DNA of 36,233 bases from Georgfuchsia toluolica (lineage in GTDB: Bacteria > Pseudomonadota > Gammaproteobacteria > Burkholderiales > Rhodocyclaceae): assembly GCF_907163265.1 (NCBI RefSeq), contig NZ_CAJQUM010000002.1:1-36233 (forward strand). The letters are read 5' to 3'. The notes beneath the pieces are model-generated. The model did not search any database. It was not told the origin of the DNA and saw only the letters and a list, made by a program, of their open reading frames with translations. The translations under genes and the position numbers were made by a program. This document shows positions 24,721-32,664 of the stretch, in pieces. Positions within the stretch are counted from its first letter, which is position 1. Every line of letters starts with the position of its first letter.

Positions 24721-25275
24721 ATGGCATGGTTTGCCCAGCGGGTGCAGGAATCGCGTTATATCCTATCGGAACATGTCATTCGCTCACTGATGGCGGGCAA
24801 TATTGTGACGGTTGCCGATATCGAAACCGTGCTGCTGACAGGCAGGCTACTTGAGGAACACCACCATGCAACGCGCGGCAGAAGTTATCTGGTGGTGGGT
24901 AAATCAAGGCAAAAGATATTTCACGTGATGTGTGCCGGCGCCAGCAATGGCTGGCTGATCATCACCTTTGTCTACATTCCGGCGCCACCGATCTGGCGCG
25001 ATGCGTTGCACCGCAACCCGGGAGGAGAAAACATCATGACGGAGCCGTTCAGCACCTGCTTTTTTTGTGGTGGGGAAATGAAGAAGATCACAGTAGGGAA
25101 CTTCGATTACCGCCTCGAAGGTCAATTGTATGTAATCAAGAAAGTCCCAGCAGGACTGTGCCAGCAATGTGGCGAGAAATATATCGAAGCAGATGTCGGC
25201 AGAAGAATGAACGACTTGATTGCGAGAAAACAATTCAGCCGAACTGAAGAAGTCGGCGTCATAGACTACCAATAG
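24721..25275 (+). CDS. DUF4258 - YgiT-type zinc finger fusion protein
   Basis: A 184-residue protein with two parts. Residues 1 to about 100 resemble DUF4258 (ESRYILSEHVIRSLMAG, RGRSYLVVGKSRQ, HVMCAGASNGWLIITFVYIP). From about residue 106 it is a YgiT/MqsA-type zinc finger with two Cys pairs, CFFCGGE and CQQCGEKY. In other genomes the two are usually separate neighbouring genes resembling toxin-antitoxin pairs. Here the frame reads through with no stop. An internal ATG at 25036 preceded by GGGAGGAGAAAACATC could also make the zinc finger alone. I chose the ATG at 24721; an in-frame TTG at 24694 is possible. The role inside a bss operon is unknown. Confidence 0.8.
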   Translation: MAWFAQRVQESRYILSEHVIRSLMAGNIVTVADIETVLLTGRLLEEHHHATRGRSYLVVGKSRQKIFHVMCAGASNGWLIITFVYIPAPPIWRDALHRNPGGENIMTEPFSTCFFCGGEMKKITVGNFDYRLEGQLYVIKKVPAGLCQQCGEKYIEADVGRRMNDLIARKQFSRTEEVGVIDYQ

Positions 25276-25286
25276 GTGCAGCGACC

Positions 25287-26210
25287 ATGCGCGGACTTGT
25301 CCTGGCGAAAGAGTTTTACCAAGAATTCGGGGCGCCCCTGCTCCAGAAGATGTTTGCCGCGCAGCAGGAGCGTATCGCGGCCGGCTTGGTCGGTGACGGA
25401 TCAGACTGCCTGGGTTTTGACGACAAGTATTCAACCGATCACGACTGGGGACCGGGCTTCTGCTGGTGGCTGAACAAAACGGATTACGAACAATTCGGCG
25501 CACAACTGCAGACAGAGTATGCCAAACTGACTACAAGCTTCCATGGTTTCGAACGCAAGACCAGCGAATGGGGCGATGGGCGTGTCGGAGTGTTTGAAAT
25601 CGGCACGTTCTACCGCGGATTTCTGGGACGAAACGGCGTCCCGTCCACTTTGGCGGACTGGTTGCGCATTCCCGAGAAAAATCTGGCGGCCTGCACTTCA
25701 GGGGAAGTGTTTGTCGATCCACTCGGCGAGTTCTCAAAAATTCGTCAACAATTGCTGCAAGGCTACCCGGAAGATGTCCGCTTGGCGAAGATCGCCGCGC
25801 GCTGCATGTCCTGCGGACAGGCTGGACAATACAATTTTCATCGCTCCATCTGGCGCGGGGAATATTTTGCCGCGCAATATGCCGAGACAAAATTCTGTTC
25901 CGATATCATGTCGCTGGTGTATTTGCTCAACCGCAGCTATGCGCCATTCTACAAATGGCTGCACCGCGGTGTCGCGACCCTGCCCATACTGGGCAGATTT
26001 ATGGCGCAGAAGGTCACTGCCCTGACGGCTACTTGTGAATATGAAGAAAAGAAATTCATCCTCGATGAAATCATCAGTGCAGTAATCGTCGAGCTGCAAA
26101 GCGCCGGGCTGAGCGACTCGGACAGCAAGTTCCTGGTCGATCATGGACCGGTTGTGCACAGTCGGATAGTCGATCCCGGTTTGCGCCAATTGAATGTCTG
26201 GGTCGGCTAA
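25287..26210 (+). CDS. DUF4037 (nucleotidyltransferase-like) protein
   Basis: The 307-residue product matches DUF4037, a family related to nucleotidyltransferases. The signature GDGSDCLGFDDKYSTDHDWGP (residues 36-56) carries acidic residues Asp40, Asp46, Asp51 and Asp53 in a DHDWG motif, as expected of a metal-dependent nucleotidyl-transfer site. The C-terminal part is helical. The natural substrate is not known to me. The family often accompanies DUF4125, which is present in the same operon at 23267-23842. It begins 11 bases after the DUF4258/YgiT gene. A modification of a protein or RNA in this pathway is a guess. Confidence 0.82.
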   Translation: MRGLVLAKEFYQEFGAPLLQKMFAAQQERIAAGLVGDGSDCLGFDDKYSTDHDWGPGFCWWLNKTDYEQFGAQLQTEYAKLTTSFHGFERKTSEWGDGRVGVFEIGTFYRGFLGRNGVPSTLADWLRIPEKNLAACTSGEVFVDPLGEFSKIRQQLLQGYPEDVRLAKIAARCMSCGQAGQYNFHRSIWRGEYFAAQYAETKFCSDIMSLVYLLNRSYAPFYKWLHRGVATLPILGRFMAQKVTALTATCEYEEKKFILDEIISAVIVELQSAGLSDSDSKFLVDHGPVVHSRIVDPGLRQLNVWVG

Positions 26211-26220
26211 ATCCCTCTCC

Positions 26221-27156
26221 ATGAGAAACATCCTGATCATCGGCGGCAGCTATTTTGCCGGACGCATCCTGGTTGAGGAACTCGCCAAGGAAAGCAACTG
26301 TGCTATTCATGTGTTTAATCGAGGCCGACGTCCGCTGGGCATGACCGACGTCACTGAACTCATCGGCGATCGCGAACAAGCCGAACAAATTCGCGAGGCT
26401 ATTCCCGTAAAGGAATGGGATGCCGTGGTTGATTTCTGCGCCTACACCCCCATGCAGATCAAGACCATGCTCGACAATCTGCCGGGCAAGATCGGTCAAT
26501 ATATTTTCATCAGCACCACCAGCGTTTATCAGCAGAGCTGGCACCTGCCGATTGCCGAAGACGGACTGCAACTCACCGGCGCGCAACCTGAACTCGGCAA
26601 CTATGCGACTTACGGCTACGACAAAGCCATGTCCGAAATCATGTTGCAGCAGATCTGCGAAAGCCGGGGAATTCCATACACCATATTCAGGCCGGCAATT
26701 ATTTACGGCTACTATAATTACGCTCCGCGCGAAAGCTATTTCTTCGATCTGCTGCGCAGCCATCTGCCGATTGTCATTCCTCAGCATGATCTGGCCCTGT
26801 TCAGCTTCATCTGGGTTGTGGACATGGCGCGCATGATCATCCGCTGTATCGGCGATGAACGAACTTATACCCAGACTTTCAATCTGGCTTCGGACGAACT
26901 CGTTTCCTATTCACGCATAGTCGAAGTATTGGGCGAGATCACGGGAAAAACCATCGATCCGGTCCGTATGCCAGCAGTGGAAATCGACCGCCAGGGAATT
27001 CCTTTGCCTTTCCCCATAAACGAACATTTGCTCTACTCTGGGGCGAAAATAAAACGGCTTTTCGATTTTGAGTACACCCCATTCAAGAAAGGCTTGCGCG
27101 AAGCGCTCAAGTATTACCTGATGGTACAAAAACAGCGAAATTCTCCCGCTGCCTGA
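26221..27156 (+). CDS. NAD(P)-dependent extended SDR (epimerase/dehydratase family)
   Basis: A 311-residue extended short-chain dehydrogenase. The N-terminal nucleotide motif is IGGSYFAGR (residues 7-15), a GxxGxxG variant. The catalytic Tyr131-x3-Lys135 lies in YATYGYDKAMSE, with Ser/Thr in FISTTSVY. It resembles sugar-nucleotide epimerase-like proteins; a direct part in toluene breakdown is not obvious. I chose the ATG at 26221 because it puts the nucleotide motif at the usual place; the in-frame ATG at 26194 overlaps the end of the DUF4037 gene. The ribosome binding site is weak, so translation may be coupled. Confidence 0.85.
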   Translation: MRNILIIGGSYFAGRILVEELAKESNCAIHVFNRGRRPLGMTDVTELIGDREQAEQIREAIPVKEWDAVVDFCAYTPMQIKTMLDNLPGKIGQYIFISTTSVYQQSWHLPIAEDGLQLTGAQPELGNYATYGYDKAMSEIMLQQICESRGIPYTIFRPAIIYGYYNYAPRESYFFDLLRSHLPIVIPQHDLALFSFIWVVDMARMIIRCIGDERTYTQTFNLASDELVSYSRIVEVLGEITGKTIDPVRMPAVEIDRQGIPLPFPINEHLLYSGAKIKRLFDFEYTPFKKGLREALKYYLMVQKQRNSPAA

Positions 27157-27186
27157 ATTCCCTTTCCGCAGCGCTAGCCTTGCGAA

Positions 27187-28728
27187 ATGGCAGTTGATCT
27201 GATTCTGTGCAACCTCAAGGCCATCACATTTTCACAAGAATGTGCTGGCCCTGAACTCATTGCCATTAAGGGAAACAAAATTCTCTTCATGGGATCGAAG
27301 GACGCACTGGGCGATCTGAAAGGTCCGGACACGCGCATGCTGGATTGTCAAGGAGGCATTGTCCTGCCTGGATTCAACGATGCACACTGCCACCCAATCG
27401 CCTTCGCCATTACCCAGAGATACCTGGATTGCTCCTCACCGCAAATACGCTGTATCAGTGACCTTCAGGCAGCCTTAAGAATAAAGGCCGGTGAGGTCGC
27501 GGACGAACGCTGGATCCGGGGAGCCAATTACGATATCTCGATAATTGCTGAACAACGCTTGCCCGATCGCTGGGAACTGGATCAGGCCGTGCCCCATCTC
27601 CCTGTAGTGCTTGTGGAACGCTCTGGCCAGCATTGCGTGCTGAATAGCCGGGCACTGGAGCACTGCGACATCAGCAACAATACCCCGGACTCGGATGCCG
27701 GCAGGATATTACGTGATCCGATAACCGGCTTGCCTAACGGGGTTGTATCGGGCAATAGCGAACTGGTGGCAAGAGCGATTCCACCCTTGGGTGATGACGA
27801 AGTCGAAATCGGCTTGCGCGATGCCAGTCAGGAATATTTGTCACATGGAATCACTTCGCTTCAGGATACGAGTTGGTCAAACGCCTATCCGCACTGGCAG
27901 AGAATGCAGATATTCAAACAGCGGGGGTTTCTGACGCCGCGCCTGGCGATGCATGCCGGACTCGATGCCCTCGAACAGTTTGCCCTAAGGGGTTTGAAAA
28001 CTGGCCACGGGGACGACCATTTGCGACTGGGTGCCATGAAGATCGCACTGGACGAAAGCACCGGAAGCAGCCATCCGCCGCAAGACGACCTGAACCAGTC
28101 CGCCCTACGTGCTCATCTGGCAGGTTTTCAACTTGCCTTTCATGTACCCGATGTCCATCTGCTGCAAATGTCTCTGCAAGCGCTGGAATTTGTCAGATGC
28201 ATCGCACCTGACGAATGCCACCGTCCGCGTTTCGAGCACTGTCCGGTCTGCCCCACTTCGTTATTACCTGAACTGGCACAAAGCGGTGCCATCGTGGTTT
28301 CGCAACCGAACCTGCTCTACCAAACTGGTCCTGAGTACCTGCGCGAGTTGGCAGCAGAGCAGTTAAAGTGGATATTCCCGTATAGATCCTGCATAGAAAA
28401 TGGAATAAGACTGGCATTCAGTTCGGATTCCCCGCTCACCCCTTGCGATCCGCTACAGGCCATCAGGACCGCCATCACCCGCCGGGTCAAGGGCGGCGCA
28501 AGACTGGGAGAGGACGAGGCGATCAGCCTGTTGCAGGCGCTGGAGATGTACACCAGTGCTGGCGCCTATTGCAGCAGCGAGGAAACGCTGAAGGGCTCCC
28601 TCGCCGTGGGACAACTGGCCGACCTGGTCATCCTCGAGTGTGGCGCAGACAAGGGCTTGGCGGATGAGCTACTCGACGCGCGGGTGCTGATGACGCTGCT
28701 CGACGGGAAACTGGTCTGGAACCGCTGA
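27187..28728 (+). CDS. YtcJ-like metal-dependent amidohydrolase
   Basis: A 513-residue amidohydrolase superfamily protein of the YtcJ type. Metal-binding His67-x-His69 lies in GFNDAHCHP. Other family stretches are GITSLQDTSW, GAMKIALDESTGS, RFEHCPVC and FSSDSPLTPCDPLQAI, the last holding the catalytic aspartate region. There is no signal peptide, so it is probably cytoplasmic. It is the last gene of the bss operon (30 bases after the SDR) and is followed by a small hairpin. The substrate is unknown. Hydrolysis of an amide or ester intermediate, or detoxification, is possible. Its link to fumarate addition is only positional. Confidence 0.85.
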   Translation: MAVDLILCNLKAITFSQECAGPELIAIKGNKILFMGSKDALGDLKGPDTRMLDCQGGIVLPGFNDAHCHPIAFAITQRYLDCSSPQIRCISDLQAALRIKAGEVADERWIRGANYDISIIAEQRLPDRWELDQAVPHLPVVLVERSGQHCVLNSRALEHCDISNNTPDSDAGRILRDPITGLPNGVVSGNSELVARAIPPLGDDEVEIGLRDASQEYLSHGITSLQDTSWSNAYPHWQRMQIFKQRGFLTPRLAMHAGLDALEQFALRGLKTGHGDDHLRLGAMKIALDESTGSSHPPQDDLNQSALRAHLAGFQLAFHVPDVHLLQMSLQALEFVRCIAPDECHRPRFEHCPVCPTSLLPELAQSGAIVVSQPNLLYQTGPEYLRELAAEQLKWIFPYRSCIENGIRLAFSSDSPLTPCDPLQAIRTAITRRVKGGARLGEDEAISLLQALEMYTSAGAYCSSEETLKGSLAVGQLADLVILECGADKGLADELLDARVLMTLLDGKLVWNR

Positions 28729-28738
28729 TCCTTGTAGC

Positions 28739-28757
28739 AGCGACCGGGGCAGTCGCT
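28739..28757. terminator. Small hairpin between convergent amidohydrolase and EamA genes
   Basis: AGCGAC (28739-28744) and GTCGCT (28752-28757) form a perfect 6-base stem with a 7-base loop in the 29-base gap between two convergent genes. No T-run follows on either strand, so it would be a weak or factor-assisted stop serving both directions. Confidence 0.4.
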
Positions 28758-29654
28758 TCAGCGGCGGCTGACGACGATTACGCCGGCAATCACCAGCAAG
28801 GCTCCGGCAATCTGCGCTGGTGAAATCACTTCCTCCAAAAGCCAATTGCCGAAGAATATCGTCAGCAGGGGGCCGATGCTACCGATCAGGGCGGCACGAC
28901 CGGCGCCGATATGACGCATGGCGGCGGATTGGGCGAACACCGGCAGGATCGTGGAAAACAGTGCCAGGCTCAGGCCCAGCGCATAGATCGGCCAGGGCTG
29001 CAGCAGCGCGGACAGCGGCTGGGTGGCGAGGAAATGAGCCAGGACAGCGGCCGTCGACACCAGCATCGCCAGCGCGCTGAACCGCGAAGGACCTATCCTT
29101 TGTATCATCTGCCCTGCGCCGACCAGGTACAAGGCGTAGCACAGCGCGGAGGCAAAAACCAGGGCGCCGCCAATCCAGATTCCAGCCGCATCGGCACTCG
29201 CTCCAAGGTCGTGGACAAAAGCCACAGCCATGCCGACATAGCACAGGCTCAGCGCTACCCATTCGCGCCGCTCGATACGCTTGCCGAGCAGCAGTGCGCC
29301 GAACAGGACGGTCATGGTCGGATGGGTAAAGGCGATCAGCCTCTCCAAGCCCGCCGAGATATAGCGCAAGCCCATGAAATCGAGCATGACCGCGCCGTAA
29401 TAGCCAAGCAGGCCAAGAGCGACGAGCGCAGCCCAGTCGCGAGCGCTTAGCGGCGCTGCGTTGCGCGATTCGCGCAAGCCGACAAAGAAAAACACCGGGA
29501 AAGCAAACACCATGCGGAGTAGCAGCAAGGTGATCACTGCCACCGGGACGGCAGCGGGTTGGGCATAGGCCAGCTTTACCAGTATCGCTTTGAAGGAAAA
29601 GCCGAATGCAGCCAGGATAGCCAGCCAGACGCCGGTAAAGTAAGAAGATTTCAA
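28758..29654 (-). CDS. EamA/DMT-family membrane transporter
   Basis: The 298-residue product is a ten-segment drug/metabolite transporter. Two EamA repeats are visible, each with about five hydrophobic helices (VWLAILAAFGFSFKAILVKLAY in the first, GGALVFASALCYALYLVGAG in the second). It ends with VIAGVIVVSRR. Such proteins export metabolites or amino acids from the cytoplasm; the substrate cannot be told. It is convergent to the bss operon, and nothing suggests co-regulation. The ATG at 29654 is followed by the typical MKSSYFTG start. It may be a passenger between the two bss regions. Confidence 0.88.
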   Translation of the reverse strand: MKSSYFTGVWLAILAAFGFSFKAILVKLAYAQPAAVPVAVITLLLLRMVFAFPVFFFVGLRESRNAAPLSARDWAALVALGLLGYYGAVMLDFMGLRYISAGLERLIAFTHPTMTVLFGALLLGKRIERREWVALSLCYVGMAVAFVHDLGASADAAGIWIGGALVFASALCYALYLVGAGQMIQRIGPSRFSALAMLVSTAAVLAHFLATQPLSALLQPWPIYALGLSLALFSTILPVFAQSAAMRHIGAGRAALIGSIGPLLTIFFGNWLLEEVISPAQIAGALLVIAGVIVVSRR

Positions 29655-29794
29655 TCGGTTACAGGAAAACTGGAGGTCTCACGCCCTCTCCTTGCGGAGC
29701 TACCTATTGAAACAATTCCACACCCTCTCAATTCGGCCTGATAATTATTATATTGACATATCACCATATATAGAACAGTAAAAGAAAATCGTGC

Positions 29795-29990
29795 TCAATT
29801 CCGGTACGGCCTTTCCGGATCAGGAATGATGCAAGCGACCGCACATACAGTCACGCAGCGGGGCTCTTCATGGAGTCCCGGGCATTCCGTGCATCTGCCG
29901 GGATCAATCACATGAATGTCGTCACCGCGCGAAATTGCATCATTGCCGCATTCCATATGACATATTTCACAGTTTGTCTTTTTCGAGAAT
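29795..29990 (-). pseudogene. 4Fe-4S ferredoxin (YfhL-type) remnant
   Basis: Minus-strand translation reads CEICHMECGNDAISRGDDIH, then VIDPGRCTECPGLHEEPRCV and VCAVACIIPDPERPYRN before a stop at 29795. This is the body and C-terminus of a YfhL-like ferredoxin with two [4Fe-4S] motifs (C-x2-C-x8-C-x3-C style spacing in the second). The N-terminal start and the first cysteine of the first motif are missing: upstream reads FSKKTN and then a stop. The segment overlaps the end of an oxidoreductase fragment in another frame, which suggests a deletion junction. It could not fold into a normal two-cluster protein. Confidence 0.75.
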
Positions 29991-30080
29991 CAGAACATCA
30001 ATCCCTTCCTGTTTCAATGCCTTGGCACACAAGGAACCAGCAGGGCCGGAGCCGACGATGATAACTTCATGTTCTTGTAT
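29967..30080 (-). pseudogene. FAD-dependent oxidoreductase N-terminal remnant
   Basis: The minus strand codes for EHEVIIVGSGPAGSLCAKAL and then KQEGIDVLILEKDKL before a stop. This is the dinucleotide-binding start of an FAD oxidoreductase of the geranylgeranyl-reductase type (GxGxxG at VGSGPAG, acidic end of strand 2 at LEKD). The natural start seems lost: ATA at 30078-30080 stands where ATG is expected after GAGGGGGGAAAGTAAC. Nothing of the remaining protein is left. It runs straight into the ferredoxin remnant, so a deletion probably joined two genes. Confidence 0.75.
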
Positions 30081-30346
30081 GTTACTTTCCCCCCTCTCAT
30101 GGTTTTGGCAACTAAAGACATTAGAAGCGTTGAGCGACTCGTTCGGCATAACACGAGCGAGAGATTTTCGCAATTCTCAATTTTAACTATGGCGGTTCCA
30201 AGTGCGAAGTGCAACAAGTTTCGAACTGAGATTTTAAGAATGAAAATACGGTGACGTGGCGGCGCAGATTAAGACGGACGTCTTCGGTCGGTCTCCTGGA
30301 CTCGTTTTCGCCGGTCCTGTAGCGGCAGCAAACTTCTTCGCCCTGC
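30081..30346. other. Non-coding stretch downstream of the sigma-54 activator gene
   Basis: About 270 bases separate the oxidoreductase remnant from the end of the activator gene. I see no gene, tRNA or strong terminator in it. The 140 bases between the ferredoxin remnant and the EamA start (29655-29794) likewise hold only an AT-rich, promoter-like segment with TTGACATATCACCATATATAG near 29753. Confidence 0.5.
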
Positions 30347-32050
30347 TCAGCATTGCGAGCTTTCACTGATGAGTTGTGGCGTGCTTTCGCCACGTTTGAG
30401 GCGATAGGTAAGCTGAGCTCGCGTGATGCCGAGGATGCGTGCCGCGGCGGCGAGGTTGCCCTTTGCGCTTTCAACCGCGTTGCGCAACAGCATCGATTCG
30501 ATTTCATCGAGCGGCATGCCAGTGGCCATGATCGCATCGCACAGAAGCTGCTCATCGGCTGTGGTCTTTTCCTCGATTCGGCCGCCCTCGTTCACTCCTT
30601 CCTCGTTCGTGACAGAGTCGTCCGGGCTCGGGAACAGGTCGCTGATCTCGATATCGCAGCCGGCCGAGGCGAGGATGATGCCGCGCTCGATCATGTTCTC
30701 CAACTCGCGCACGTTGCCGGGCCAGTGATAGGTCGTCAATGCCTTCAGCGCCTTGTCTGTGATGCCGATGTCGCGCTTGGCATGCTCCGTACTGAACTTG
30801 GCGATCATCGCCTCGACCAACGGCGGGATATCGAGCGGGCGATCACGCAGCGGCGGAATCCAAATCGGATAGACGTTGAGACGATAAAAGAGGTCGGAGC
30901 GGAACTCGCCATTCTTGACAGCCGCTTTCAGGTCCACGTTGGTGGCCGCGATGATGCGGACATTAACCTTGCGCGTCTGGTTCCCGCCGAGACGCTCGAC
31001 CTCGCCCCCCTGCAGCACGCGCAGGATCTTGGCCTGCGCCGTCAGCGGCAGCTCGCCAATTTCGTCGAGGAACAGCGTGCCGCCGTCGGCACGCTCGAAA
31101 CGGCCGACACGGCTGGCGTGGGCGCCGGTGAAGGCTCCTTTCTCGGCTCCGAATAGTTCGGAGTCGATAAGGTCGGGCGGCAACGCCGCGCAGTTGACGG
31201 CAACGAAGGGAGCATCCTTGCGGCTGCTTGAGTCGTGGAGTGCGCGGGCAAAGCGTTCCTTGCCAACGCCGGTTTCCCCTAACAGCAATACCGTCACATT
31301 GGTGTTGGCGGCCCTGAGCATGAGGTCGTTGGCTTTCTGGAACGCAGGCGACACACCAATCAGGTCTTCGACCTGGCGTTGCTTGTTGAGCGAGGAGCGC
31401 AAGACATCGACTTCCTTGTGCAAATCAAGCAGGCGACTGAAGATCGAGTCTTCTTCGTAGTAGCGCGTGTGCTCGGCGGCGTCCGGCCAATCCTCGGCCG
31501 GCTTGCCGACGATGCGGCATTGCGCCGGGCCGCAGGCGGCGCACTCGACCTCCTTGAACAAAATGAAGCGGCCCATGAACGCACTGGAAAATCCGGAGGC
31601 GTGTCCGATCAACATCCAGCAGGCCGGATCAGTCTGCGGGCCGTACTCCTTGACGTGCGCTTCCGCTTCCCAGGAGTTTCCCCACAGAAACTCGCCATAG
31701 AACGTGCCTTTGGCGATATCCATGTCGAGCTTGATCTTCGAGACGCGGACGTTGCCTTCGAGCATGTGTAATTGTGGCCCACCGGCAAAGGAATCGATGA
31801 GGTTTTTGCGGCCGCGGATCTTGCACGCCAGCTCGGCGTCGCGGATACCGGACTGGTAGCCGATGCGTGTCAGAATCCGGCGGGCATGCTCCGAGCCGAC
31901 CGAACTGATGATCTCTCTGCGAAGCCCCGCCAGCGTCGCCGCATGCATCAGCAGCATGCGATTCTCGGCGAGCCAGATGGTTCCGTCTACCGTCGAAAAG
32001 CGGATCAGGCGGCGCAAATCGCCGATATGCGGGTATTTGGTATTGTTCAT
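30347..32050 (-). CDS. XylR/DmpR-type sigma-54-dependent activator
   Basis: The 567-residue regulator has the full NtrC-like layout of aromatic-sensing activators. An XylR-N sensor region spans about residues 15-120. A V4R domain follows (about 125-185, with Cys170, Cys173, Cys178), then a linker and an AAA+ domain with Walker A GETGVGKE (258-265), the sigma-54 contact GAFTGA (305-310) and Walker B TLFLDEIG. The C-terminal Fis-type helix-turn-helix is [20 protein letters not shown]. Such proteins bind phenols or toluenes directly. It diverges from the second bss operon, and a sigma-54-like promoter also precedes the phenol hydroxylase genes. Which of these it controls is inference. Confidence 0.95.
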   Translation of the reverse strand: MNNTKYPHIGDLRRLIRFSTVDGTIWLAENRMLLMHAATLAGLRREIISSVGSEHARRILTRIGYQSGIRDAELACKIRGRKNLIDSFAGGPQLHMLEGNVRVSKIKLDMDIAKGTFYGEFLWGNSWEAEAHVKEYGPQTDPACWMLIGHASGFSSAFMGRFILFKEVECAACGPAQCRIVGKPAEDWPDAAEHTRYYEEDSIFSRLLDLHKEVDVLRSSLNKQRQVEDLIGVSPAFQKANDLMLRAANTNVTVLLLGETGVGKERFARALHDSSSRKDAPFVAVNCAALPPDLIDSELFGAEKGAFTGAHASRVGRFERADGGTLFLDEIGELPLTAQAKILRVLQGGEVERLGGNQTRKVNVRIIAATNVDLKAAVKNGEFRSDLFYRLNVYPIWIPPLRDRPLDIPPLVEAMIAKFSTEHAKRDIGITDKALKALTTYHWPGNVRELENMIERGIILASAGCDIEISDLFPSPDDSVTNEEGVNEGGRIEEKTTADEQLLCDAIMATGMPLDEIESMLLRNAVESAKGNLAAAARILGITRAQLTYRLKRGESTPQLISESSQC

Positions 32051-32067
32051 GTATTCCTCTGGAATAC
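32051..32067. promoter_or_regulatory. Perfect inverted repeat over the ribosome binding site of the activator gene
   Basis: GTATTCC-TCT-GGAATAC at 32051-32067 touches the start codon of the activator (32048-32050). On the minus strand the AGAGGA ribosome binding site lies inside it. The repeat could be an autoregulatory operator or an RNA stem limiting translation. No factor is known for it. Confidence 0.45.
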
Positions 32068-32464
32068 CGTACCTGTCTATTTGCTTGCACGTTGTTCAGG
32101 GCGCTAGTTTGCCTTGATCTCGCGGTTTATGGAAGCCCGCTAACGATACCGGGTCTTGGACCTGCGCCGTGTATAAAACGCAATCCCAACCAAGGAGTTG
32201 ATGGTGCACTGCATCGTGTTCATTTCAGCATTTCTGCCAGTTCAGGCTTCATCAAATTAGACATTGAGAATAGCGCCTTGGGTTCGAAGAAAAATGGAGA
32301 AAGAAAGACTTCCATTAAAAAACAAGTTGATTGACCAAGTGGCATGGAAGTTGATAAGGAGAAAGAGGCACAGCGTCACCATTGTCGGCATCGCAAAACA
32401 GCGAAACCGCGTACGGCGCCATTCTTAACGTTCAGCAATTACACCAAGCAAAAGGAGGAATCAA
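32068..32464. other. Divergent control region between the activator and bssC2
   Basis: No gene is seen in these roughly 400 bases. They contain the candidate sigma-54 promoter at 32340-32355 and an 8-base inverted repeat, ACTTCCAT (32308-32315) and ATGGAAGT (32344-32351), with 28 bases between its arms. The AAGGAGGAATCAA ribosome binding site of bssC2 is at the right end. The stretch is AT-richer than the genes around it. No activase-like coding sequence remains here, so bssD was not simply broken in place. Confidence 0.6.
32340..32355 (+). promoter_or_regulatory. Candidate sigma-54 promoter of the second bss operon
   Basis: TGGCATGGAAGTTGAT has the -24 GG and a -12 GA spaced by 10 bases; the ideal -12 is GC. 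It lies about 110 bases before bssC2 and diverges from a sigma-54 activator gene. Context makes it likely enough to note, but the -12 element is imperfect. Confidence 0.4.
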
Positions 32465-32647
32465 ATGACGACATGCAAAGAATGCGAATTCTTTTTCACG
32501 ATCCCCGAGGACGCCGATGACTTTGAAAAGTTGAAGGGTGACTGTATCACTGAAAAGGAAGACGAGAAAGGCAAATACTGGCTGACGAAGCCGGTCTTCG
32601 AACTTAACCAATGCTGCGGCGCTTTCCACACGCGCCAGTCAGTGTAA
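32465..32647 (+). CDS. bssC: Benzylsuccinate synthase gamma subunit, copy 2
   Basis: A 60-residue [4Fe-4S] subunit with Cys4, Cys7, Cys27 and Cys50 or Cys51 (MTTCKECEFF, GDCITEKEDEKGKYW, NQCCGAF). It is clearly homologous to the copy at 17260-17436 and two residues longer. The double Cys at the last ligand is unusual. An excellent AAAGGAGGAATCAA site precedes the ATG. It is the first gene of the second bss operon, a place held by bssD in the usual order. Confidence 0.94.
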   Translation: MTTCKECEFFFTIPEDADDFEKLKGDCITEKEDEKGKYWLTKPVFELNQCCGAFHTRQSV

Positions 32648-32664
32648 CCTGCGCAGGAGGCGAT

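Noticed and set aside
32611..32664. Earlier start for bssA2
   Set aside because: It would overlap bssC2 and add residues unlike BssA; the ATG at 32665 has a strong site and gives the same length as copy 1.
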